DNA of 64,000 bases. It comes from JBHBQE01 sp041776485 (lineage in GTDB: Bacteria; Bacillota; Clostridia; Lachnospirales; Lachnospiraceae). The notes below the pieces were generated by a model. That model had not been told where the DNA came from, searched no databases, and saw nothing but the letters and a program-made list of their open reading frames with translations. The stretch covers positions 1-64,000 of the forward strand of contig JBHBQE010000015.1 in assembly GCA_041776485.1 (NCBI GenBank). Reading direction: 5' to 3'. This document shows, piece by piece, positions 18,065 through 27,424 of this stretch (its first letter is position 1; the number at the start of each line of letters is the position of its first letter). The position numbers and the translations under genes were made by a program.

Positions 18065-19396
18065 TTAACCGTTAATCTTTTTGGCAAGCTTTGCTGCGGC
18101 TTCTCTGACTCTGGCCCATTCTCTTTCTTCATCCACCATAGTAAGTTCCCTGTTCCTCATAAGTACTTTTCCATTTCCGATGGTATCTGTAACATTCCTG
18201 CCCATCATACCAAAGAGAACATGACTGTTTACATTATCTCCATTCATAGGAGTATTAGGTATATAGTCAAGAACTATAACATCAGCGGCTGCCCCTGCTT
18301 TTAATACGCCCAAATCCTTTTTAAAGTAGCGGTTTGCCATTTTAGGGTTATTATTAAATAACATATCCGGTACTTCTCCCCAGGCTGCATTAGGATCACA
18401 TAAATGGTGCTTATGAAGCACATTAGCCACCTTATATGACTCTGTCATATCGTGGGTATATCCGTCTGTTCCAAGTCCTGTAAGCACGCCCTTATGATAT
18501 ATAGCCATGGTTGGAGGACAGCCACAGGCATTGCCCATATTTGATTCGGGATTATGAACCACCATAGTATCTGTATCCCTTATAAGTTCCATTTCATGGT
18601 CATTAATATAAATACAGTGAGCAAGCATAGATTTACTTCCCAGCAGATTCCAGTCATAAATCCTGTCCACTATACGCTTTCCATGCTTTTTAAGGCACTC
18701 ATGCAGATCCAGTATCCCCTCTGCAACATGTAAATGAATGCCTGTATCATCCGGCATACTGTCTCTTATAAGTCCCATTGTTTCATCACCAATAGTAAAG
18801 CTGGCATGCATACCCATCATTCCTGCTATCATATCAGTTTTATCCTTTTGAGCATGCTTAATAAAATCTACATTCTCCTTTACTGCCGCTCTGGATTTAT
18901 CCATACCGTCACGATCTGATATTTCGTAGCAAAGACAGCTTCTAACTCCCATTTCCCTTGCCGCCTCTTCTATCGCAAATAAAGAACCTGCAATTTCACC
19001 AAAGCTGGCATGGTGGTCAAATATTGTGGTAACGCCGCATTTAATACAGTCCATATATGTGGATATTGCAGAAAGCTTAGTAAGTTCGTTATCTAAGTTC
19101 CTGTCAATCGTCCACCATAAACCGTCTAATATCTCTAAAAATCCATTGGGATTATACCCATTGATAGAAAGACCTCTGGCAAAGGCTGAGTATATATGCT
19201 CATGCATATTGATAAATGCAGGCATAATAATATGGGATTTAGCGTCAATAAACTCCGCTTCCTTATATTTTTCCTTTAAAACAGAATACTCTCCCACCTC
19301 CACAATAGAGTTTCCATCAATAGCAACAGCACCACATTCATAAAATGGATTGTTACTGTCCCTTGTAACTAATCTACCATTACCTACCAATATCAT
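18065..19396 (-). CDS. ssnA: SsnA-type aminohydrolase
   Basis: A 443-residue amidohydrolase-superfamily protein of the SsnA family found in selenium/purine clusters. It shows the metal-binding HEHIY in the block MPAFINMHEHIYS near residue 65, then HLHVAEG near 220, a HCIYI block near 260, and GTDGYTHD near 310. These fit a zinc or iron deaminase/hydrolase acting on a purine-derived ring; the exact substrate is not established. It is monocistronic, with TTAGGAGGAAG just before the ATG. It sits ~5.4 kb from the rest of the purine cluster but shares the upstream palindromic motif. Confidence 0.9.
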   Translation of the reverse strand: MILVGNGRLVTRDSNNPFYECGAVAIDGNSIVEVGEYSVLKEKYKEAEFIDAKSHIIMPAFINMHEHIYSAFARGLSINGYNPNGFLEILDGLWWTIDRNLDNELTKLSAISTYMDCIKCGVTTIFDHHASFGEIAGSLFAIEEAAREMGVRSCLCYEISDRDGMDKSRAAVKENVDFIKHAQKDKTDMIAGMMGMHASFTIGDETMGLIRDSMPDDTGIHLHVAEGILDLHECLKKHGKRIVDRIYDWNLLGSKSMLAHCIYINDHEMELIRDTDTMVVHNPESNMGNACGCPPTMAIYHKGVLTGLGTDGYTHDMTESYKVANVLHKHHLCDPNAAWGEVPDMLFNNNPKMANRYFKKDLGVLKAGAAADVIVLDYIPNTPMNGDNVNSHVLFGMMGRNVTDTIGNGKVLMRNRELTMVDEEREWARVREAAAKLAKKING

Positions 19397-19414
19397 AGCT
19401 TCCTCCTAACTTTT

Positions 19415-19450
19415 ACCAAAAATTTTGTAAAAAAACAAAAAAATTTGTAT
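19415..19450 (-). promoter_or_regulatory. Tandem AACAAAAATTTTGTT-like motifs in ssnA leader
   Basis: On the forward strand, ACCAAAAATTTTGTA (19415-19429) and ACAAAAAAATTTGTAT (19435-19450) lie just downstream of the predicted ssnA -10 box. They resemble the motifs at ygeY and ygfK. An operator role is inferred. Confidence 0.5.
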
Positions 19451-19455
19451 AATTT

Positions 19456-19484
19456 ATATTATAATGTGTGGTGATAAAAGTCAA
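19456..19484 (-). promoter_or_regulatory. Promoter for ssnA
   Basis: TTGACT (19479-19484), 17-bp spacer, TAATAT (19456-19461) on the minus strand; an overlapping TATAAT at 15-bp spacing is also possible. Confidence 0.7.
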
Positions 19485-19501
19485 CAGAAACTCAAGAAAT
19501 T

Positions 19502-20410
19502 TTATTCCATATTTTTTACTTTAAAAAACATAAATAAAGATGTGCCGAAAATTATTATATAACCTAATATACTGTATCTGTCAGGCATTTCAAGAAACAA
19601 AACAGCACCTAAAAGCGAAGCGAAAATAATTTGTGCATACTCGTATATAGATATTTCCGATGCCGGAGCATGGGAATAGGCTGAAGTGATGGCAAACTGT
19701 CCACCTGCCGCTGAAAGTCCTGCAAGAATCATTATCAATACCTGTGATATGCTTGGAACTACAAAATCTGGTACAGAGAACATTAGAGAAAACACGCAGG
19801 AAAATACTGAAAAAAAGAAAACAATAAAGGAAGTGGGAATATCACGTTTTTTAGCATATCTTACCATGGTATAGGCAAGTCCTGCACACATTCCCCCAAA
19901 CAAGCCTACTAAAAACGGAAAAGATAAAACCACACTTCCTCCAGGTTTAATAACAAACAACACCCCAATAAAAGCAATAAAAATACATATTATCTGATAA
20001 GGCTTTACCCTTTCACTTAAAATAAAAAAAGAAAAAATAATAGCAAAAAACGGGGACATTTTATTTAGTATGGATGCGTCCGCAATTAATAAATGATCCA
20101 CAGCATAGAAATTACAGAAAATTCCAACAGAACCAAAAAGAGATCTTAACAGCAAAACGGCTATATCCTCACCTCCCTTGAATTTATAGTTTAGTCTGTC
20201 CTTTTTTAGTATAAAGCCTGCAATCATAAGGGAAATCAAATTTCTGAAAAAAGATTTTTCAAATACCGGCATATCCCCTGCATATCTGATACAAAGGTTC
20301 ATAACAGTAAAGCAAAAGGCTGATATAATTATATATGTAACTGCAAGGTAGGTTTTTTTTATTTTCATAATATAAGGCAGCATATTACCAAATATTTCAT
20401 TATTGGTCAA
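19502..20410 (-). CDS. EamA/DMT-family transporter
   Basis: A protein of up to 302 residues with about ten membrane helices in two EamA repeats (first around CIRYAGDMPVFEKSFFRN, second from about residue 165). The family exports or imports small metabolites. Start uncertain: TTG at 20408-20410 overlaps the stop of the ECF ATPase, but no good Shine-Dalgarno is seen; in-frame ATGs at 20381-20383 and 20366-20368 are alternatives. It is the last gene of the tetR-ECF operon. Substrate unknown. Confidence 0.85.
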   Translation of the reverse strand: MTNNEIFGNMLPYIMKIKKTYLAVTYIIISAFCFTVMNLCIRYAGDMPVFEKSFFRNLISLMIAGFILKKDRLNYKFKGGEDIAVLLLRSLFGSVGIFCNFYAVDHLLIADASILNKMSPFFAIIFSFFILSERVKPYQIICIFIAFIGVLFVIKPGGSVVLSFPFLVGLFGGMCAGLAYTMVRYAKKRDIPTSFIVFFFSVFSCVFSLMFSVPDFVVPSISQVLIMILAGLSAAGGQFAITSAYSHAPASEISIYEYAQIIFASLLGAVLFLEMPDRYSILGYIIIFGTSLFMFFKVKNME

Positions 20411-21807
20411 ATCAATCCGGAGACTGCCTTATCCATATTAATCCGATAATCGCAGTATTCAATCAGCTCCTCATCATGTGTGATTACCAGTATTGTTTTA
20501 CCGCTCTTTACCGCTTTCTTTAATTCCTCGGCAATTAAAAGCATATTCCTGCCGTCTAGCCCGCTTGTGGGTTCATCAAGAATTAAAATATTTTTGCGTG
20601 AAAGAAGTGCACAACATACTGCAAGCCTCTGTCTTTGTCCTCCTGACATGGCTGCAGGATGTACATCTTTATATTCATATAAATTCAATGTTTTCAGCAA
20701 ATATCTCGCTTTTTCCAAACTGCTTTCGCTGTAATCAGAATCCAGCAAAAGCTCCTTTGAAACACTGCTGGTAAAAAACTGAGTACCTGTATCATTTGAA
20801 CAATAATAAACAAGCCTATTAATGCCTCTCCTTACCTTTTTATTCTCAATATATATATTTCCACTCTGAACAGGTATTAACCCACTTAAAGCAAGAGCTA
20901 AAGTTGTTTTACCTCTTCCGTTTTTCCCGGTTAATGCAGTTATGCTTTTCTCATTAATATGGATATGTAAATCCCTTAATATCTGCTTTTTATTTATTTT
21001 GCAGGATATTCCCTCTGCCCTTATAGCAGCTGTACTCCCGATATCGGGAGAAGGGATTTTATCAATTCTACTCTCTGGTTTATACCGTAATCCCTTTTCT
21101 ATTCTCTCATTTTTCCCCATTTCGATAAATTCTTTGGAGGTATATTCACATATTACCCTGCCATTTTTCATGTAAATATATCTGTCACAAATATCAAAAA
21201 GCCAATCCAGTCGATGCTCCGAAATTAACAGTGTGTGTCCGGCAGCTTTAAGCATAGACATTATATCCTTCAGCTTCATAATACCGCTTAAATCCATATT
21301 AGACGTAGGTTCATCAAATACAAATACCGAAGGATACAGAGCATATACGGAGGCTATTGCTGCACGCTGTTTTTCACCCGAAGATAGCACATCTAAAGCA
21401 GTATTTCTCAAATACTCCAAGTCCATTTTTGCAATTGCATTATCAGTTCTCTCCCTTATTTCTTCCCTTAAAAAACCATAGTTTTCACAGGCAAAGGCCA
21501 CTTCTCCCTGAAGCTCTGAAGAAAAAAATTGTCTCCTCGGATCCTGAAAAATACTTCCTACCATTTTCCCAATATCATACATTGGCAGCTTTGAAATATC
21601 ATTTTCATTAATATTTATATTTCCTGTTTTTATGCCTGAATAATAGTTGGGCGCAAGTCCGTTTATCAGCCTTGTAACAGTTGTCTTTCCACAACCGGAC
21701 TCTCCCGTTATCGCAACACATTCCCCATCCTTAACAGTTAAGTCAATATTGAATACTCCTTGCTTACTCCCATAATACTTAAAGGAAACATCCTGCATTT
21801 TAATCAT
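20407..21807 (-). CDS. ECF transporter ATPase with two fused ABC domains
   Basis: A 466-residue protein made of two complete ABC ATPase domains. The first has Walker A GESGCGKTT, signature LSSGEKQR and Walker B VFVFDEPTSNMD. The second has GKNGRGKTT, MSGGQRQR and ILILDEPTSGLD. It is a fused EcfA1-EcfA2 type motor. Its start overlaps the EcfT stop by 4 bp, and an S component follows upstream, so this is a complete group I (dedicated) ECF transporter. Confidence 0.93.
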   Translation of the reverse strand: MIKMQDVSFKYYGSKQGVFNIDLTVKDGECVAITGESGCGKTTVTRLINGLAPNYYSGIKTGNININENDISKLPMYDIGKMVGSIFQDPRRQFFSSELQGEVAFACENYGFLREEIRERTDNAIAKMDLEYLRNTALDVLSSGEKQRAAIASVYALYPSVFVFDEPTSNMDLSGIMKLKDIMSMLKAAGHTLLISEHRLDWLFDICDRYIYMKNGRVICEYTSKEFIEMGKNERIEKGLRYKPESRIDKIPSPDIGSTAAIRAEGISCKINKKQILRDLHIHINEKSITALTGKNGRGKTTLALALSGLIPVQSGNIYIENKKVRRGINRLVYYCSNDTGTQFFTSSVSKELLLDSDYSESSLEKARYLLKTLNLYEYKDVHPAAMSGGQRQRLAVCCALLSRKNILILDEPTSGLDGRNMLLIAEELKKAVKSGKTILVITHDEELIEYCDYRINMDKAVSGLI

Positions 21808-22493
21808 ATCTTAGTTCCTCCTGCGACCAGGTAAATTATGGTAAAAACAAGCCAAAGAACCATTAAAGTCAAATCATAAGCTCCAACCTTTTTCCCATAG
21901 TAGCTTCCTCTTATTCCCGCAGCCTCCGCACCTCTTACCACTGCAGAAACAGAAAGCTGATCCGCTATCATCAGCACTCTGAATAAAAATGGGATTAGAA
22001 CGTATTCACAGGTTTTTATAGGATGTTTTACAATATGTACTATATTTGTCAGTCCTCTATTTTTCATAGAAAGCTGTACGCTTTTTAACTCTGCTTTCAT
22101 GGTAGGAAAAAATCGAAAAACAACCAACAATCCCAAAATAACAGGCTTAGGTGTGTGTATTTTACTCAAAAATGCAGATATTTCACCTGGAAATGTGGTA
22201 ATCAAATCCCAGGATACTATTACAATTGGTGAAAGGCTCCAAAACATCAATACATAAAACTCTGAGAAAATTACCATATGCAGTCCATGATAACGAATAA
22301 TATATAGCAGCATACCGAGCAATATATAAAATACACTATAGGAAAGCATTATTCTAAAGTTTTTACCGACTGCAAGCTGAACAAACGCCAGCATAGTAAG
22401 AATACTGCTTAATAAAATATTCCTGCCCAACGATATTGCTATGAGTACACAAAAAAATGCCCAAATCTTTGTAATAACAGAAACCCCAACCAT
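21804..22493 (-). CDS. ECF transporter transmembrane subunit (EcfT)
   Basis: A 229-residue membrane protein with about five helices. It has the EcfT coupling motif around residue 190 (SAVVRGAEAAGIRG, Ala-x-x-Arg-Gly type) that docks onto the ATPase. It sits between the S-component gene (5 bp upstream) and the fused ATPase gene, with which it overlaps. Confidence 0.9.
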   Translation of the reverse strand: MVGVSVITKIWAFFCVLIAISLGRNILLSSILTMLAFVQLAVGKNFRIMLSYSVFYILLGMLLYIIRYHGLHMVIFSEFYVLMFWSLSPIVIVSWDLITTFPGEISAFLSKIHTPKPVILGLLVVFRFFPTMKAELKSVQLSMKNRGLTNIVHIVKHPIKTCEYVLIPFLFRVLMIADQLSVSAVVRGAEAAGIRGSYYGKKVGAYDLTLMVLWLVFTIIYLVAGGTKI

Positions 22494-22498
22494 ATTAA

Positions 22499-23113
22499 TT
22501 AAAGCACACCCGCTTTTTTGAAGTGCTTATCCATTAATTTACTTCCAATTAAACTGCCAAGAAATCCGCATATTGTGGTAAATATCAAAATAAATATAAC
22601 CCAACCAGTTGTTTTAAAATAATATACATATGAATCTATATAGCTTTGCTCCATTCCGCTTTGACGGGCAAATTCATAATATGTATCCCAAAAAAACAGA
22701 AGAGGAAGTAGATTTAATCCGTTATACAAAAGGCTTGAAATTGTCCAGGCTGCTATAACCTGTTTCCCTTTCCTTTCACTGCAATCCTTCCATAAAACTA
22801 TTTCACATATTATCCCGACTACAATAAAATACGGCAAAAGGTACCAATTACCCATTAAAAGAAAGATAATTCCAACCATTGTCATATATACAACCGTAAC
22901 AAAATGTTTTCTTACCCTATTCAGCAGCAAAACATAAACAGGGCCGCATAAGAACATTGTAAATCCAACGGACAGTACCATACTGACAAAATGATTTGCC
23001 ATACATACCATATTTACAATAAATTGCACTACAATCAACAGTAAGCTTAGAAGCACCGTTGTTATTACGTCCCTTATCTCCCATTTAGATGTTTTGTTTC
23101 CTGTCATATCCAT
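22499..23113 (-). CDS. ECF substrate-binding (S) component, MptD/Trep_Strep family
   Basis: A 204-residue protein with about six membrane helices. It matches the Trep_Strep/MptD family in length and in the blocks VVQFIVNMVCMANHF and FTMFLCGPVYVLLLNRV. Members are predicted ECF S components of unknown ligand. Together with EcfT and the fused ATPase downstream it makes a dedicated transporter. The methyltransferase gene ends 2 bp upstream. Ligand cannot be read from sequence. Confidence 0.8.
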   Translation of the reverse strand: MDMTGNKTSKWEIRDVITTVLLSLLLIVVQFIVNMVCMANHFVSMVLSVGFTMFLCGPVYVLLLNRVRKHFVTVVYMTMVGIIFLLMGNWYLLPYFIVVGIICEIVLWKDCSERKGKQVIAAWTISSLLYNGLNLLPLLFFWDTYYEFARQSGMEQSYIDSYVYYFKTTGWVIFILIFTTICGFLGSLIGSKLMDKHFKKAGVL

Positions 23114-23115
23114 TT

Positions 23116-23868
23116 TTAAATATTCTCCATTTTCTCTGCCTTTACTGCAAATGTTGGCATTACACTATACCTTCTGGCTAAAAAATCATTCCAATATTTA
23201 TTCTGTGAAAGTATTTCAATTTCAATATTACAAAAACCAATTTCCTCCAATACCTCTAAGTCCCATTGCGGACGTTTTTTATAGACAAGGGGAAGCGTTT
23301 TAAAAGCAGCTATTGCCTTTGTGTCATGATAATAATCTTTAAATTCACCATATAATTTAATAAGCTTTTCTTCATCTGATTTAAATTGTTCCGCCGCTTC
23401 ATTATTCCATATTGGAAGCAGCCAATTAGCGTCAAGGTTTAGCATACAGCCTCCGGGTCTCAATAATTTAAACCACTCTTTATAGGCCCTCTTAGGTTCC
23501 AAAAATAGCCATGAACTATGTCTGGATACTACTGCATCATATAAATTATTCCTCAATCCGGTTGACCATGCATTGGCAACTGCAAATTTAATTTTATCTT
23601 TCAGTCCCAAATCATCAGCCCTTTTTTTCGCCTCTATAATCATGGCTTCATTATTATCTATAGCCACAACATCCCAGCCCATCTTAGCCAGAATAAAAGC
23701 GATAAACCCTGTTCCACAACCGACATCTACAGCTTTTTTGCTGCCTCCCTCATTAAGGTACTTAATAAGTAATTCCTCCCATTCCTTCCCTTTTTCATGC
23801 AGCTCTTTTAAATGAAAATCACCCATTTCTACAGCCAACTGAGACCATTTTTCTGTCAATCTGTCCAT
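23116..23868 (-). CDS. Class I SAM-dependent methyltransferase
   Basis: A 250-residue protein with motif I as AVDVGCGTGFIAFILAK near residue 55, an acidic VVAIDNN after strand 2 and the post-motif block SRHSSWLFLEPKRA. I chose ATG 23866-23868 (MDRLTEKWSQ) because AAAGGAT lies 6 nt upstream; a start 51 bp further up would overlap tetR. Methyltransferases often accompany MptD-type ECF operons; the target is unknown (small molecule likely). Confidence 0.85.
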   Translation of the reverse strand: MDRLTEKWSQLAVEMGDFHLKELHEKGKEWEELLIKYLNEGGSKKAVDVGCGTGFIAFILAKMGWDVVAIDNNEAMIIEAKKRADDLGLKDKIKFAVANAWSTGLRNNLYDAVVSRHSSWLFLEPKRAYKEWFKLLRPGGCMLNLDANWLLPIWNNEAAEQFKSDEEKLIKLYGEFKDYYHDTKAIAAFKTLPLVYKKRPQWDLEVLEEIGFCNIEIEILSQNKYWNDFLARRYSVMPTFAVKAEKMENI

Positions 23869-23891
23869 TGTATTATCCTTTATATTCCGCC

Positions 23892-24506
23892 CTAAATAAA
23901 TTTTAGCAACCCAAGCCAACCGGAATTAAAAAAGATGGTAAGCTCCTTTATATATTCCATAGCCTTATTTTTATCCATATCATGAACCACTGTTTCAAAA
24001 ACTGCGGTAAAATATGCGCTGGTTATCATATGATGAAGTTCAGCACTTATATTCCCTTTCAATTTCCCCCTTTCCCTCAGCATTTCATAATATTTTTTTG
24101 CACAATCCACCTCCAATTCCACCAAATCATGAATATAGTTTGAATATTTTGTCCCCTCTGAACAGCAAATAATCAGCTTGAATTCATAAAAATGCTCATA
24201 AATATAATCTAAAAAATATCTTAAATACTGTGCAGACAGCTCCCAGCTTTCAGAAGTCTTATCCTTATCAATAAGCTCAAAATGAGCACTTTGGGCAGTC
24301 TTAAATTTGCGGATTAATCCCTCTGCCGCTTCGGAAACAATTGCATAAAACAATGCTGCCTTATCAGGATAATAACCATAGAAAGCCCCTTTTGTAAAAC
24401 CTGCTTTGGCAGCAATATTTCTAAGAGATGCATCCTTAAATCCACATTTTAGAAACTCTTGTTTACCGGCTTCTAATATCTTTCCTTTGGTATCTGATAT
24501 GTTCAT
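23892..24506 (-). CDS. TetR-family transcriptional regulator
   Basis: A 204-residue protein with an N-terminal TetR helix-turn-helix at about residues 10-50 (FKDASLRNIAAKAGFTKGAF, then YGYYPDKAALFYA) and a helical ligand-binding domain. It is the first gene of the operon tetR-methyltransferase-ECF(S,T,A)-EamA. A palindrome directly after its own -10 box suggests autoregulation and control of the whole transporter operon. GGAGGGAG precedes the ATG. Confidence 0.92.
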   Translation of the reverse strand: MNISDTKGKILEAGKQEFLKCGFKDASLRNIAAKAGFTKGAFYGYYPDKAALFYAIVSEAAEGLIRKFKTAQSAHFELIDKDKTSESWELSAQYLRYFLDYIYEHFYEFKLIICCSEGTKYSNYIHDLVELEVDCAKKYYEMLRERGKLKGNISAELHHMITSAYFTAVFETVVHDMDKNKAMEYIKELTIFFNSGWLGLLKFI

Positions 24507-24536
24507 TTACTCCCTCCATAAAATATACCAGTGATA

Positions 24537-24551
24537 TATACCACCGGTATA
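24537..24551. promoter_or_regulatory. Likely TetR operator
   Basis: TATACC-ACC-GGTATA is a perfect palindrome overlapping the downstream edge of the tetR -10 box. A related half site TATACC lies about 12 bp further down (24524-24530 region). Confidence 0.7.
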
Positions 24552-24577
24552 ATACCAAATATTTTTTTGTCAGTCAA
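24549..24577 (-). promoter_or_regulatory. Promoter for tetR-ECF operon
   Basis: TTGACT (24572-24577), 17-bp spacer, TATTAT (24549-24554) on the minus strand, about 42 bp before the tetR start. Confidence 0.8.
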
Positions 24578-24677
24578 ATATAACATACTGCTCCTGTTCC
24601 CTTTAATAACATTAATAACCTTTGAACCGAGCTCAATATTTAAAATCTATATCTCAGCCTTACTTAAATCTTTCCGC

Positions 24678-24700
24678 AAAAAAGAGGCAATACACGCCTC
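24678..24700 (-). terminator. Rho-independent terminator of the ygeY-ygeW-arcC-ridA operon
   Basis: On the minus strand, GAGGC-GTGTATT-GCCTC is followed directly by six T. It lies about 70 bp after the ridA stop. Confidence 0.8.
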
Positions 24701-24770
24701 ATTTTGGCTGTATAACCTCTTTTATAAGCTGTTATAAAATACTGTCTCTAATCCTTAGCTTAAAACAAAC

Positions 24771-25151
24771 CTACCTAAACCCTGCAATTACTTCAATCTC
24801 ACACAAAACACCCTTTGGAATTTCCTTAGCTGCCACACAGGATCTGGCAGGATTATTGATAAAGTATCTTCCGTATATTTCATTAAAGGATACAAAATAT
24901 TTCATATCTGCCAAAAAACAGGTGGTTTTAATAACATCATCAAAGGAAAGCCCTGCCTCCTCTAATACTGCCTTAATATTCTCACAAACCCTTACTGTCT
25001 GCTCCTCAATAGTATCACCTGCAATCTCTCCTGTAGATGGATCTAAAGGAATTTGTCCTGAGGCAAATAGAAAATCTCCCACTTTAACAGCCTGAGAATA
25101 GGGTCCCACTGCTGCAGGCGCTTTATTCGTTGAAATAATTTTCTTATTCAT
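24771..25151 (-). CDS. ridA: RidA-family enamine/imine deaminase
   Basis: A 126-residue RidA protein, full length. It shows the N-terminal APAAVGPYSQA block, FASGQIPLDP, and the active-site Arg and Glu in NPARSCVAAKEIPKG and CEIEVIA. RidA hydrolyses reactive enamines such as 2-aminoacrylate to keto acids. That would suit a pathway releasing aminoacrylate or similar products from ureido or diamino acids. It is the last gene of the ygeY operon, 37 bp after arcC, and is followed by a terminator. Confidence 0.95.
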   Translation of the reverse strand: MNKKIISTNKAPAAVGPYSQAVKVGDFLFASGQIPLDPSTGEIAGDTIEEQTVRVCENIKAVLEEAGLSFDDVIKTTCFLADMKYFVSFNEIYGRYFINNPARSCVAAKEIPKGVLCEIEVIAGFR

Positions 25152-25188
25152 ACTCTCTCCAGTCCTGTATTAAAAAATAAACCGCAGT

Positions 25189-26136
25189 CTAAGCTCTAAT
25201 ATGAGTGCCGGTCTGACCTAATATACCCTCTTTAGCCTTACTAAGCTCTGTAATAAGAGCAGTCCTTCCAGCCTTTGAGCCCGCAAAATCTATAGCAGCC
25301 TCCACCTTAGGCAGCATAGAACCGGGAGCAAAATGACCCTCACTGCAATATTTCTTTGCCTCATCAACCGTAATATCACCAAGCAGCCTTTCATCAGGCT
25401 TTCCAAAGTTTAATGCCACCTTTTCCACTGCTGTAAGGATAATCAGTACATCTGCATTAAGTTCCCTGGCTAAAAGTGAGCTGGCTAAGTCCTTATCTAC
25501 AACTGCCGCCGCTCCCTCCAGATGATTGCCATCTGCTTTCATAACAGGGATTCCGCCGCCGCCGCAGGCAACCACTACATGACCGGTATCTACCAAAGCT
25601 CTTATTGTGGAAATTTCCACAACCTGAGTAGGCTTAGGGCTGGCAACTACTCTCCTGTAACCTCTTCCGGAATCCTCTACAATATCATAGCCCTTTTCCC
25701 TTTGAAGCTTTTCAGCCTCATCCTTGGTCATAAAGGCACCAATCGGTTTGGTAGGATTCTTGAAAGCACTGTCCCCGGGATCTACCATTACCTGAGTCAG
25801 TACTGTAGTAACATCCTGGCCTATACCCCTGTTGTACAGCTCCTCTCTCAGGGCATTTTGCATATCATATCCTATATACCCCTGACTCATGGCTGTACAA
25901 ACAGAAAGGGGTACCGGGGGGTATTTACTCTCATTACTCTTTGTAAGCAATGACATAGCCTCCTGTATCATACCAACCTGAGGACCATTACCATGAGCAA
26001 TAACCAGTTCATGACCCTGCTCTATCAAATCTACGATTGCCTTGGAGGTTCCCTTTAAGGCTTCCATTTGTTCCGGAAGATTATTGCCCAGGGCGTTTCC
26101 GCCCAAAGCAACCACTATTCTTTTTTTATCTTTCAT
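25189..26136 (-). CDS. arcC: Carbamate kinase (YqeA/ArcC type)
   Basis: A 315-residue amino-acid-kinase-fold enzyme with VVALGGNALG at the N-terminus, HGNGPQVG around residue 50, and ACGGGGIPV and DKDLASSLLA downstream. It converts carbamoyl phosphate and ADP into ATP, CO2 and ammonia. Beside the transcarbamylase YgeW it would harvest energy from carbamoyl phosphate. A 65-bp gap separates it from ygeW. Confidence 0.95.
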   Translation of the reverse strand: MKDKKRIVVALGGNALGNNLPEQMEALKGTSKAIVDLIEQGHELVIAHGNGPQVGMIQEAMSLLTKSNESKYPPVPLSVCTAMSQGYIGYDMQNALREELYNRGIGQDVTTVLTQVMVDPGDSAFKNPTKPIGAFMTKDEAEKLQREKGYDIVEDSGRGYRRVVASPKPTQVVEISTIRALVDTGHVVVACGGGGIPVMKADGNHLEGAAAVVDKDLASSLLARELNADVLIILTAVEKVALNFGKPDERLLGDITVDEAKKYCSEGHFAPGSMLPKVEAAIDFAGSKAGRTALITELSKAKEGILGQTGTHIRA

Positions 26137-26201
26137 AATATCACCAAATTTTAATTTATCTTTACCACCTTATCGAACTGAGCTCTAAAGAACTCGGTCA
26201 G

Positions 26202-27395
26202 TTAGAACTTCTTTCTAAGAATATCCTGCTTATCAAGCATGTTAAGGGCGGTTACCGGATCCTTAACCTTTGAAAGCATAATCATAGCTGCAATTACATA
26301 AGGCTTATAGCTTGCCTGCTTATAAAGAGGAACAATATAACGATCAAATACGCTTGCATCAACTTCGCCCTCATCACAGGAAACACCGGTAATATCAGCA
26401 GGAAGACAATGTAGATATAATGCCTTTTTGTCTTTTGTCTTTTTCATCATATCCTCTGTACAAGCCCAATCCTTATGCTCAGAATTCTGCTTTAACAATT
26501 CTTTTTCCAAGGCATCAATTCCAGCCTGATCACCCTGAGCATAAAGCTTAGTTCTCTTTTCCATAGCTGCAAAAGGTGCCCAGCTCTTAGGATATACAAT
26601 ATCTGCATCCTTAAAGGCTTCCTCCATGCTATTAGTCTTGGTAAAGGAACCACCTGTACTCTTGGCATTCTTTCTGGCAATTTCTTCAATATCACTCATT
26701 ACCTCATATCCCTTAGGATGAGCAAGGGTAACATCCATTCCAAAACGTGTAAATAATCCTATTACACCCTGAGGAACAGATAACGGCTTTCCATAGCTGG
26801 GTGAATAAGCCCAGGTCATGGCAACCTTTTTGCCCTTAAGATTCTCAACTCCTCCAAAGTAATCAATAACATGAGCCATATCAGCCATACACTGAGTAGG
26901 GTGATCCACATCACACTGAAGATTTACAAGGGTCGGACGCTGTTCAAGAATACCCTGCTTATTTCCATCGGTAACAGCTTCCATAAACTGGGTTTGATAC
27001 TTATGTCCTTCACCGATAAACATATCATCTCTGATACCAATTACATCTGCCATAAAGGAAACCATGTTTGCAGTTTCTCTTAAGGTTTCACCATGGGCTA
27101 TCTGAGATTTCTTCTCATCTAAATCAGAAACTGTAAGTCCCAGAAGATTGCAGGCGCTTGCAAAGGAAAACCTTGTTCTGGTGGAATTATCACGGAAAAT
27201 GGATATCCCAAGACCGGAGTCAAATATACGGCAGGACTTATTATTCTCTCTTAAATCCCTAAGCGCATTAGCAACGGTAAATACTGCTGCTATTTCATCA
27301 TCAGTCTTGTCCCATGTCCAATAAAAATCATTATTGTACATCTGGGCATAATCAAGGGTTGCTAATTTTTTAGTTAAATCTGATAATTTTGACAT
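26202..27395 (-). CDS. ygeW: YgeW knotted transcarbamylase
   Basis: A 397-residue member of the aspartate/ornithine transcarbamylase superfamily. The carbamoyl-phosphate motif STRTR is at residues 71-75; HPTQ in DVDHPTQCMADM and HCLPAD in the C-terminal half are conserved. Length and context match the YgeW group, which has a knotted fold and an unresolved amino substrate (2,3-diaminopropionate or ureido derivatives have been proposed). I chose ATG 27393-27395 because AAGGAG lies 6 nt upstream; a start 33 bp earlier would overlap ygeY. Running backwards it would make carbamoyl phosphate for ArcC. Confidence 0.93.
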   Translation of the reverse strand: MSKLSDLTKKLATLDYAQMYNNDFYWTWDKTDDEIAAVFTVANALRDLRENNKSCRIFDSGLGISIFRDNSTRTRFSFASACNLLGLTVSDLDEKKSQIAHGETLRETANMVSFMADVIGIRDDMFIGEGHKYQTQFMEAVTDGNKQGILEQRPTLVNLQCDVDHPTQCMADMAHVIDYFGGVENLKGKKVAMTWAYSPSYGKPLSVPQGVIGLFTRFGMDVTLAHPKGYEVMSDIEEIARKNAKSTGGSFTKTNSMEEAFKDADIVYPKSWAPFAAMEKRTKLYAQGDQAGIDALEKELLKQNSEHKDWACTEDMMKKTKDKKALYLHCLPADITGVSCDEGEVDASVFDRYIVPLYKQASYKPYVIAAMIMLSKVKDPVTALNMLDKQDILRKKF

Positions 27396-27424
27396 GTTTT
27401 TCTCCTTTTTATCTATTGTAATAA

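Noticed and set aside
26137..26201. Attenuator upstream of arcC (AACTGA/TCAGTT stem)
   Set aside because: The stem is short with mismatches and no T-run; it does not support termination.
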